NCBI GenBank assembly: GCA_037179385.1
Contig: CM074185.1
Span: 48,425,000-48,488,999, forward strand
DNA: 64,000 bases
Reading direction: 5' to 3'
DNA from: Holothuria scabra
Taxonomy: Eukaryota; Echinodermata; Holothuroidea; Aspidochirotida; Holothuriidae
Position numbers and translations under genes: made by a program. Under the pieces are notes generated by a model. The model ran no database searches. It had not been told where the DNA came from and saw nothing but the letters and a program-made list of their open reading frames with translations. Positions 55,085-64,000 of the stretch are shown piece after piece (position 1 is the first letter of the stretch; each line of letters starts with the position of its first letter).

Positions 55085-55765
55085 ATGATCCTCAAGAATG
55101 TGGCTCATTCCCTGTGCACCTCACTAACCTATCTTTGTAATCTTTCGCTAGAGAAGGGTATTGTACCTAGTTCTCTAAAAATTGCACGTGTCGTTCCTGT
55201 CTTTAAATCTGGTGATAAAGATTCGGTTAATAATTACAGATCTATTTCAATTTTACTATGTCTCTCCAAAGTACTTGAAAATCTCATATTTACCCGATTA
55301 TATTCTGTCTTTGTTAAGCAAAATCAATTGTATGATTATCAATTTGGGTTCCTTCCTGGGCGTTCGACTTCGCAAGCTATTTTACACTTCACTAATAAAG
55401 TAACAGATGCCTTCGAAAAATATCAGTATGCATCAGGCATTTTTCTGGATCTGTCTAAGGCTTTTGATACATTGGACCATAGAATCTTACTCAGCAAACT
55501 TGAACATTACGGTGTTAGGGGTACTGCACTGGATTGGTTTAAAAGTTATGTTACTGATCGTGACCAATATGTTGGCATTAACAATGTAAATTCTATACGT
55601 AAGCCTATTATTTGTGGTGTTCCCCAGGGATCCACTCTAGGTCCTTTGTTGTTTATTATTTATATGAATGATCTACACAGGGCTAGTAATAATTTTCATG
55701 TAATTTCCTATGCTGACGATACCAGTCTTTTTATTCCAGTAATGACCCGAGTTGTTGTTTACTAA
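55085..55765 (+). pseudogene. LINE reverse transcriptase domain fragment
   Basis: 226 codons with RT motifs in order: VPVFKSGD (about residue 37), YRSISIL, GFLPGRST, FLDLSKAFDTLDH (catalytic Asp), GVPQGSTLGPLLF, and YADDTSLF (catalytic DD). The core is intact but the frame ends soon after YADD. Non-functional as it stands because the flanking ORF2 parts are out of frame. Confidence 0.9.
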
Positions 55766-56802
55766 ATGTGATACAACATGAATTCGTCAATGTTCACAAC
55801 TGGTTTTGTGCAAACAAGCTTTCTCTCAATGTAAAGAAAACCAATTTTGTTATTTTTACCTCACCCTCTAAACAGTTTAATCAGTGTAAACAACATACAA
55901 CTTTGTGGTATTAACATACAGCGTTCAAATGTTACTAAATTTCTTGGTGTGTTTGTTGATTCTCATCTTACCTGGACTGATCAAATCAAGTATGTAAGCA
56001 TGAAAGTCTCAAAAGGTGTGGGGATACTTAACAGATTTCGATAACTTCTTCCTAGGAAAATTTTATTTTCCCTGTATAATACCCTTACACTCCCTTATCT
56101 CATTTATTGTAATATCATTTGGGGGAGCACGTATGCTACCAGAATTCAACCTCTCTTTATCTTACAGAAAAGGGCTATTAGATGTATATGCAACGTAGAC
56201 TATCGTCATCATACTGCACCTCTTTTCGCTAGTCTTAATCTTCTAAATATTTATGATTTAAATCGGTATCATATCGGGTTGTTTATTTTTGACTGGCTAC
56301 ATAACAGAGCCCCGACAATATTTAGTACTTATTTTCAGTTTCGTGATAGCCATTACCCATACCCTTGTCGTGCTTCAAACCAGTTTATCTCTCCCCTTTG
56401 TAGACTTAGGTCATCTCAACTTGGTCTTCGATTTATAGGTGCAAAATTATGGAATTCTTTCCCCTTGAAAGTTACTAACTGTAAAACACCATATGCATTT
56501 AAAAAGCAGCTTAAAGTTTGCCAGCTACCTTGAACTTCCGTCTTTGATCTTCCGTGTTTTTGTGTTTTTCTTCCCTTTTGTCGCGTTTTCTTTTTGTTTT
56601 TTTTAAGGGGTGTCAACACCCACAAGCTTCTAGGAGCTTTTAGTTGCCACTCCTCAGTCTCTTACCTTGTTTTGTTAAGTAATTATTTTGTGGTGTGCGT
56701 CAGCATGATAATCCTTACATACTGAAATTTCGTTACCTTTACCACTCTCAGAATGTTGTTATGTATTTTATATTATGGTAAGAGATTGGAATAAAGTCCT
56801 AT

Positions 56803-56829
56803 TGAACTGAACTGAACTGAACTGAACTT
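56803..56829 (+). repeat. (TGAAC)n tail of the LINE
   Basis: Five TGAAC units directly after ATAAAGTCCTAT. Short tandem tails of this type terminate CR1/L2-type elements instead of poly(A). Confidence 0.85.
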
Positions 56830-56856
56830 GTTGAAAATGTGAAAACCTTATGTGCT

Positions 56857-56905
56857 CATATCTTGAGAACCACACATTAAATTTCAATGCAAATTTCACC
56901 AAAAC
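56857..56905. repeat. Right arm of the palindromic repeat split by the LINE
   Basis: CTCATATCTTGAG ... TTTCAATGCAAATTTCACC is the inverse of the left arm at 53395-53440, with mismatches. It begins 28 bases after the LINE tail. Confidence 0.55.
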
Positions 56906-59900
56906 GCTTGGAGCAGGTACCCCTCTAACATACCAAATCCTGTTGTGACCTTAAACCCTTCTTTTAACAACCCACTTTTTCTCCTCAAGCCAGTCACATA
57001 CCCTATCTGCAGCGCTTAAATCGAAGATATGTGGGAAGACATAATTTAGACATTTTAATAAACGTCCAGTTACTTCAAAGATAATTCATTTTCTTTTCAA
57101 CCGAAGTCTTTGAATACCTCACTAGACCCACTATACCGGAAACGTCTCACCAAAAATGTGATTTAGATCTGATTTTTTGGGTTGTTTTTTTTTCATTATA
57201 TTTTTTCTTGATTGACCTAAGGCCAGGAAGGGGGGGGGGGGGGGGGGGCGACGACTCCTTTGGATTCTCGTTACCTTCTAGTAGGGCTATAGAACTTTGC
57301 CAATTAACAACGGAACTGCATTCGGGGAAGGATTATTCCGTATACACTTCCGCTTCAGCAATATTGCGAACATTGGCCTTCTCCATGGCGACGATTCCCT
57401 TGTTGTCCTTTATACACGGAATAATGCTTCCCATGACACAGTTTTAAGGCGCACTCTTTGTAATATGCGTCTATATAGCTGCCAAGCAAGGGCGAAACTA
57501 TCGAGCAAGGGCGTTGGAGAATAGCCTGTTGGTTTTGAGCTTTATTGTCGTGTGGAGAAGTTTCTGGTGTATTTTAAAATAAAGGAGACTGGCGTGGTCC
57601 AAACCTGTTGTCTATCTATTCAGCAAAAGCCATTCTAACAGCTGGATGGTAAGTTCTGTTTATTTTAGACCTACAATTCCTCCAAATTATATGAAAGCAG
57701 ACACTCTACAATTATTCATGGTTTGTTGCAGTTATTCGAAGTGTAAGGGCGCCTGAGGTAAAAATTATACCATGTGTGGGGGACACGGTTGGTTAATGCT
57801 ACACATGCAAGGCTTGAGGTCGTTAGTGCCCTGCTTGTCTTATTTCTTTATTTCTTACTCAAATTGCCGTTTAAGTTAGTACTACTGCAGTTTTGTGTAA
57901 AAGAAAAAAACAGTTTAAATGATTTGTATGCCATTTAAGTTATATCATTGAATATGCGAGAGTCCAGACAGATGTGCTGAGCTCAAGGAGCTATCTAGAT
58001 ATTGCTCTTGTAATGTAAGTCTGTTACACATAAGAACCGCATTGTTAGCGAAGAGTGCGAGTTGTGCGTATGATGTGTGTGTATAATTAAATGTGCCCTT
58101 ATGTGAATCTGCTTGTTATGTGAGGGCGTGTTTGTAGTGTTCTGTACTGAAGCAACATCGTCATTTACATTATGAATAGTAATTTTCTGTCTTTCTACCT
58201 TGGACCTGTGACGGATAACACCATTTCGGGTCTAGAGTAGAGACGTTCCATCAGGGAGTTGCTTACAGCTTCCTGGTTTCATAAAGCAAGGGCTCCGGCG
58301 GATGCTCATTCTCACGAGGTTTGCAACCAGGATACGACCAGGCACAATTTTTATCAATATTTTTGAGGTGAACATGTTTAACTTGATGTGTATAATATTT
58401 CCAAATTAATGAATTGAACTGTTTCAACGAACGGAAAATATGATTGAGAAGATGGACTGGGAGCCTAAACATTATAGTGGGATTTGAATTGGTTCTCGAA
58501 AGAAGGACAACAATATTCTACACTATGTCCATCAAACCGTGTTGCAATACCCTTATCCCTAACTCAAGATATCTCACTTTAAGCATCCGATAGTTTTGGT
58601 AAAAAAGAAACTTCTTTCGACAAAGCCACAGAACGTTATGTAATGTGGGCACATTGTCAGATTCCCTTTGTCTTTCTTTGAAATTGAATGTCGTATTTTT
58701 CTTGAAATTTGATAATGTTGGAATGTTTGAATGTACTTTCTGTTGGTCTAGCATTACTCTACACCTCATGCAGGGTACAGCAAACAATGTCACTTAACAT
58801 TGGCTGCATGCAGTAGCATCTAATATATAAACAAATTGAATGCAAAGTCAAATTAATGTGCCGCGGTGACGCTACAGGTTTTTCATAATACACTTACTTT
58901 TTCGAAAAAAATGCATTACTTTGAAAACTAGTATCTTCTGAACGATACTTGCTATCTCGATGCAGTTTCCACTTGTTGAAAGAGAATTTTTTCTGCATAT
59001 TTGGAAATAAACGATTTTTTTCCCGGAGAATTCCCTAAGTACACAAGGGTAGATGCAATCAATTAATGAAATTTAATGATTTTTAAAACCCAGAGATTAC
59101 ATACAATTTTGATGGCAAAATTAGGCAAGAATTAAATCAGCGAGAATTTGTTATGGCAACCAAAATGTAGAGTGATGGACTGGTAATACATAGTTTTATC
59201 CCTAGTTTCGTTTTCTTGAGGAGTCTATATTTTTGTAAAGGCCTTTTGTGTTTGTTTATATTCACGTTTGTGTTTCGTTGTGCGCCACACGGTTAATTAT
59301 AGTTTGTGTACGTTTATAGTAGGTCATTGTTGACGGGGGTTTCTCTTCAGTTTTGGTTGGTATAACAGAAGCACCCCAGTATACAGAGGAGAAAAGGTAA
59401 GGCGGACATGTCACAGGGTCATCGCAAGAAATCGTGGAATTTCCTCTGAGAGTAATACTTTGAAGTGATGAAATTTAAAGTTTTTAGAGTCTGTTAGATA
59501 TTAATTGTGTCATTTGCCTCCCCACTCTGGTTCAGAAATGTATACATGTGACAAAAAATATGACAATGTTTCATTCTAAGAACACACGACTCTTGTATCA
59601 AAACTTACTGAATAACAAATTGTTCCGATTTGCTTCAATTGATTCCTTGCCGTAGGCAGGCAATAAATCTATGCAATAGTGATGTTTTGTTTGCGTGTGT
59701 GTGTGTGTGCGCGTGTTTGTGACACTACTTGTAAACACGATATCTCAAGTAAGGAATGTCCGAAGCTTTTCATATTTGTTACATAAGTGAAAATAAGTGA
59801 AAATGTTAGGAGAAATGGAGCAATTTCACATGACTAAAGCTCCCAACTGACAAGTTAAAAGACAGACATAGTCACATAGTAAGCCAAATTGAAAACGTCG

Positions 59901-61849
59901 TGAGCGTATTAAACATCAATTGTCTTCAGAGGCATCACCTAAGGAGGGGGAAAGGGGACTCCCCGTAAAAATTGAATGCACCGACGCTTTGGATCCAAAT
60001 AAAATCCAAAGGTAAAAGAGCAAAATATTGGCAAATATGTCTAACAGGAAATTCTTTTCTAAAACAGAGTTAAATACCAAAATTACAGAGTAAGACAAAT
60101 GATTGATACAAAAAATTTTAAAGTCCACAGTTTGGTAGGGTTTTCAAACAAGCAAAATTTGGTAATCTTGTTTCTGATTCAGAATATACATAAATTGTGG
60201 CAAATGTATAAAAGAAAATGAACCATGAAATTATGAGAATATGTGTTAGCGTTTGTTGACATGCATGTAAATCATGAATAAAACATATAAGGTGCAGAGG
60301 AGACACCATGTTAGTAGCTCAAAAGCTAAATACAAGTGAATAAGCAGAAAATCCTGACCATCAAGCGCAATAACAGGTCTGAGGAACATACAACGCGGAG
60401 ACGTCAACGGAGAAGCAGCAGGTTAGTCTTTCGCATGCAGCATATATAGAACTGATATGTTAATATTTTTGAATAAATCCCTCACCTTGGAAATTTTCTA
60501 ACCAACTCTCCACAACAGTCATATTGGAAGTACAAATTTTCATATTTGTTTTCTGAAAAAAATTCAAAAGGTCAGAGAGACTAGGATGTTCCATTTCCGA
60601 TTTTTAGCCAAAATTGTCTCTCGTCGCTACGCGCCAACTGATGGTGGCTCTCCGCTTAGTGTTCAGCGTTACTGCTTGATTTACCACTTAAACACTTTGC
60701 CCCCACCACTTAGACCCCAATTGAAAAGTTTGGTTACGGCACTTTCTGTCTTTTTATCATTATGTGTCATTACGAGTCTTTCAGTCATTCTGAAAATGAA
60801 CAAGTAATTAAAATGTTACTTTGTAGTCTTTGTACACACACAATGGAAATACTAACTTCAATCGTTGTATCAAAACTAAAAGGTCTCCTTCAATTCTGTC
60901 GATGAGAAAGATACTGCTTACTTGTTTTAACCGAATGCTCTTACAGTAGGTAACTAGTCAGACAGTGCCCTTGTTCATCTTCATAAGTTACTGTTAAACT
61001 GCTTGATGGCATTTGACCTCTTTATATAATATAATTACTGTACGAAAGCCTTTGAGTCTGGAATGTATTAAATAAACTTGGAAACTTGAATTTCTTCCAG
61101 TTAAGTGAATCTGTTGGTAGAAAATATTTACAAAAACATCCTTTGGAACTGGTTGGTCATGAAATATACCGCTTCCTTTAATACTTCATTAACCGATCTA
61201 TTTAATTTCTGTACTGATTGCTTATCAACACAGTTGTTTGGCAAAGACATTTCTGTCCTCAATTTTTCATGCAATAAGTGCACAGGCCTCAATTGATATG
61301 CAATAAAACATTCACATAACTGGCCCATGGAGTTTGTTAAATAGGCATTTAAGAGCTCTCGGTAGCAAGGACCAACCCCACTACTTTAGGGAGGACGTTT
61401 TGCATCCAAAAAGTATTTTCTTCTAAGGGCAAAAGTAGCCCGTTTCGGTATCCCCAAAAGGTAAATATGCTAGCCAAAGCGACTATATTTACCCCTCCCC
61501 CATCTTGCCGTCTCAAAACAGATATTTATGGCTTTTGAAGACATTGCCAGCAGGTTTTGTTGGATTTTTAAGGAATTGCAGAGTTCTCACGGCGATAAGT
61601 AATCCTGCATAAGGTCAAATTTGTATAATTATGGATATTGTTAGATTATAAAGAAGTCGCCGCACTCACACTACGATTGATGTCTGGCACCGTTAAATGT
61701 AAATGTTAACAAACGTTTTCTTGACATTACACTCTGATTTCGGAATAAATCTTTTAAGATTACTGAGGCATTTTGCGCCCAAGCACCAATAGGTCATCAG
61801 GGACGTCGGTAATAAATGGTCGAAAATACTGTGTATTTTCACTTATACT
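56906..61849. other. No recognised gene
   Basis: 57220-57250 has a G-run. 57250-57660 is less AT-rich, with a CCATGGCGACG motif and a GTAAGT at 57649 that could mark a first exon; I cannot support it further. 59641-59800 is a hairpin-headed repeat. At 60326-60422 a short Arg-rich frame ends at a GTTAGT donor. Nothing else stands out. Confidence 0.5.
59641..59800 (+). repeat. Hairpin-headed GT-rich repeat, copy 3
   Basis: Hairpin TTGCC (59647) / GGCAA (59659), then ATCTATGCAATAGTGATG, a (GT)n tract, TTTGTGACACTACTTGTAAA and CACGATATCTCAAGTAAGGA. The order matches the copy at 30381-30590, outside the Sec16 gene. No AGGTCA unit follows. Confidence 0.78.
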
Positions 61850-62210
61850 TTAAAGGGGCTCATTGAGTTGGTTCATGAAATTGAACAAATTTTTCCAACA
61901 AGTTTCCTTCGCACATCAATGACAAATGGTCGAACTTAAACAATCTCCATATCCTACGTACAAATAACTGCTCTATGAGTGAGTACTGAACGGTTCAGTT
62001 CATTTTTTAAAAATTCGTGACCGGACACTTTTTCAACTTTATACACAAAACCGTTATAAGTCAGGACACCACAAAATTCAAATTTTCACTTTTTTCAGGC
62101 TATTGGATATGAAATTTGACTCATTATGCTAATTGTAACCATTGTTATGTGGTAGTAACCCTAAAATACTCTCATTAAGTCATCGTTTTCAGCTCAATGA
62201 GCCCCTTTAA
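61850..62210 (+). mobile_element. TTAA MITE family F2, complete copy
   Basis: TTAA (61850-61853) + AGGGGCTCATTGAG at the left; CTCAATGAGCCCCT + TTAA (62207-62210) at the right. The TIR is perfect over at least 14 bp. About 360 bp, no open frame. The interior matches 17636-17985. Confidence 0.85.
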
Positions 62211-62789
62211 ATTTGTATCAGATAGCATATGCTACTTAAAAATGGAAGCTCGCTGGCAATGCGATTGGCCATCCTTTGCCCTTTAAACAGTTGAAGAATA
62301 TACCTGAATCTACGGCAAATCTGCGCCTTCATCATGAGTGTTTTACGAGTAGCCTACCATTGCACGTGTAAAATACGGCATTTTCCTTTCAATGGTGATA
62401 TTTCAGTTTGTCATAACATAAGTTAAATTTAAGACATTAACGACCTTTCACGACCCAAGGTAAATGTGTGAGAGCACGAAATGTTCTTCATTCCACTGTG
62501 AATTTGTTACACATCAGAATGGTCAAATCAGATTAGCTACATGTTGAGTCGAAATTTTTGGCCTTGAACTATCTTATCGTCTAAGCTTCGTTTATTAGCC
62601 CTTTGACGATGGATCTGATTGGCAGCTCGAATTAACACCATGGGGAGACGGACCGAATCTCAGTGTGGCTAGCTGAGAAGCAGCTGAAGACCCACGTGTA
62701 ACGATTGCACTTAAACACTGTCGACTTTTGTCCGACAGTAGGAGTAGCTCACCAATGATAACGTCACGTAAAGCAAATTATACCGCAGC

Positions 62790-63098
62790 TTAAAGGCCCA
62801 GTTCTCTCACCCAGTACAACAGTACCAATTTTCCTAACCTTCTTACTCAAGCCCCTCCAACACAATTGTCTGAAATTCATCCTCATCCAGACACAATCTC
62901 ATTTTATTGCTTCAAGGTGAGTCGAGAAAAACTCAATTTAAATAATCAAAACCTTCTCAATACATTCATGCTGTGTAGTATAAGTTTTGGTACTCTGCAT
63001 TGTTTGAATTAGCTGTCAATCCAAGAGCTGAGCCAACTGAGAATTTCAGTACTCCCATACCAAAATTGTCGGTTGGGGTGAGAGGTTTGGTCCTTTAA
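62790..63098 (+). mobile_element. TTAA MITE family F3, complete copy
   Basis: TTAA (62790-62793) + AGGCCCAGTTCTCTCACC at the left; the inverse AGGACCAAACCTCTCACC + TTAA (63095-63098) at the right. About 309 bp. Partial relatives at 3766, 10413 and 41830. Confidence 0.8.
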
Positions 63099-64000
63099 GA
63101 ACACAAGTTCCAATGAACTATAGAGCTAAAGCTAGGAAACGGCTCGTGATGATTAACAAGATGATTATGGGCTTACATGAATTTAAAACTAGTTTTACTC
63201 GTACCGAGCACGAATTTATAAAGAAATTATACTAAGCATCTCTAGCCATGGAAAGTGTCTTTTCATTATATTAAAACAAGCCAAATATCAAACCAGTTTG
63301 ATATATTCAGGTATATTGCATTTTTATTTTAGGTAAGTCAAATTAGCATTCCGAATCTCTTCAAAAATTCTTAAGAAATCCATCAAACCCGCCACCTATG
63401 CTAAATCATTTCTTTTATTAATTATAATCTTATTTATTATCATTTTTCTATTATTAAGGCTTGACTTATGATCTTTAAAATTTTCAATGTATTCTTGATG
63501 AATCTATCTTATCTTTTTTGGACTTATACGAAACGGTAACTTCAGCAAACGTAAGAGAAGCGAAACCAACAAAACTACAAAATCAATATTTTTAAAACAA
63601 GTTTCAATTCCAAAATAAACTTTTCGTTTTCATGCGTTTTCAACTTTTCATGAAATATGAATGATTCTTTTTTGAATAGAAGGCGAGAATATCCTGTTGA
63701 AAGAGTACCACATATTGCAATAATGGAACTGCTTGAAGCAAACGAGACAGGAGCGTATTCCTCTTCTGTGGAATGACACTCTGGTTCCGTAGTTGAATAT
63801 TATATGATTCAGGTTTGGAAAAAAGTTCCGTCCAAATAAGTGAAAAGTCCATGTTGAAAACGAAACTTGATTAATGGCAAGATCTACTGCAGAAATAAAA
63901 CTTTCATTTATAGGCAGCATCTAACAAACACGCCATGTCAAGGCTATTCCACAGGTCTGATTGTCTTCAGAGTTGACATTTAATGAGTTGGACAAGCCTG
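63099..64000. other. No recognised gene
   Basis: AT-rich. Two overlapping minus-strand open frames at 63640-63920 have no recognisable motif. I see no splice-site pair that would make them exons. Confidence 0.5.

Larger units (their letters stand above)
53700..56829 (+). mobile_element. CR1/L2-like non-LTR retrotransposon, 5' truncated and inactivated
   Basis: Endonuclease part from about 53790 to 54400: ITET-stop-LND, where the usual Trp codon is TAG; VYNIPGYYLEQ; RGGGVALYIN; MGDSNCNLL; SDHFPVF. Reverse transcriptase part, about 55085-55765: ARVVPVFKSGD, NNYRSISIL, FGFLPGRSTSQA, FLDLSKAFDTLDH, GVPQGSTLGPLLFIIYMNDL, YADDTSLF. Stops or frameshifts at about 53795, 54521, 55028, 55762 and beyond break it into several frames (55847-56044 and 56279-56533 continue the 3' part). 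It ends in a tandem (TGAAC)n tail at 56803-56828, as in this group of LINEs. ORF1 is absent. Confidence 0.9.

Noticed and set aside
58263..58472. Minus-strand 69-residue frame with a CAWSYPGCKPRENEHPPEPL stretch
   Set aside because: It looks somewhat protein-like, but I recognise no family and found no neighbouring exon.
60326..60422. Possible Arg-rich exon (RRRQRRSS) ending at a GTTAGT donor
   Set aside because: Too short, no clear acceptor or partner exon; composition alone is not enough.
63640..63920. Two overlapping minus-strand open frames
   Set aside because: No motif, no supporting splice sites, AT-rich background.

Overview
The window is eukaryotic nuclear DNA, AT-rich, with an intron-dense gene and many degenerate transposable elements. 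Its main content is one long plus-strand gene whose spliced product is Sec16, the scaffold protein of ER exit sites that organises COPII coat assembly. I could place 23 coding exons between 1480 and 40584, and their splice phases fit from end to end: 3,100 coding bases, about 1,032 residues and a stop codon. The 5' end of the gene lies outside the window. A candidate further exon sits at 1-104. The central conserved domain and the C-terminal motifs resemble animal SEC16A/B. The gene layout and repeat types suggest an invertebrate animal. An invertebrate deuterostome such as an echinoderm or hemichordate is my best guess, but nothing here proves the taxon.

Layout. 1-1479: candidate upstream exon, then intron with a SINE fragment. 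1480-28943: 22 coding exons separated by introns of about 0.3-2.2 kb. These introns carry tRNA-derived SINEs, a second short dispersed repeat, TTAA-flanked MITEs, a small hAT-like MITE and a TIR element with a 200-bp duplication. 28944-40413: one 11.5-kb intron before the last exon. It holds a composite repeat cluster (29.8-33.8 kb) with an array of about twelve 145-bp units, each carrying a direct repeat of AGGTCA half-sites, and an inverted SINE pair near 38.4 kb. 40414-40584: terminal exon and stop. 40585-47040: 3' flank with no recognisable gene. 47041-49654: a complete 2.6-kb TIR element with an exact 8-bp target-site duplication (hAT-type). 49655-53330: intergenic, with a MITE, a full-length SINE and a minus-strand hAT transposase remnant. 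53332-56905: a CR1/L2-like LINE, broken by stops and frameshifts and apparently inserted into an older palindromic repeat. 56906-64000: no recognised gene, one further hairpin-headed repeat and two TTAA-flanked MITEs.

How it works together. Only Sec16 is a convincing host gene. The rest is transposable-element biology, including several families with visible TIRs and target duplications. I found no prokaryotic feature, CRISPR array, rRNA, or operon-like system. The points most worth following are the AGGTCA (DR1-type) tandem array, the two exons whose 3' ends and splice donors are duplicated in the following intron, the hairpin-headed repeats whose stems differ but still pair, and the intact-ended hAT-type element.
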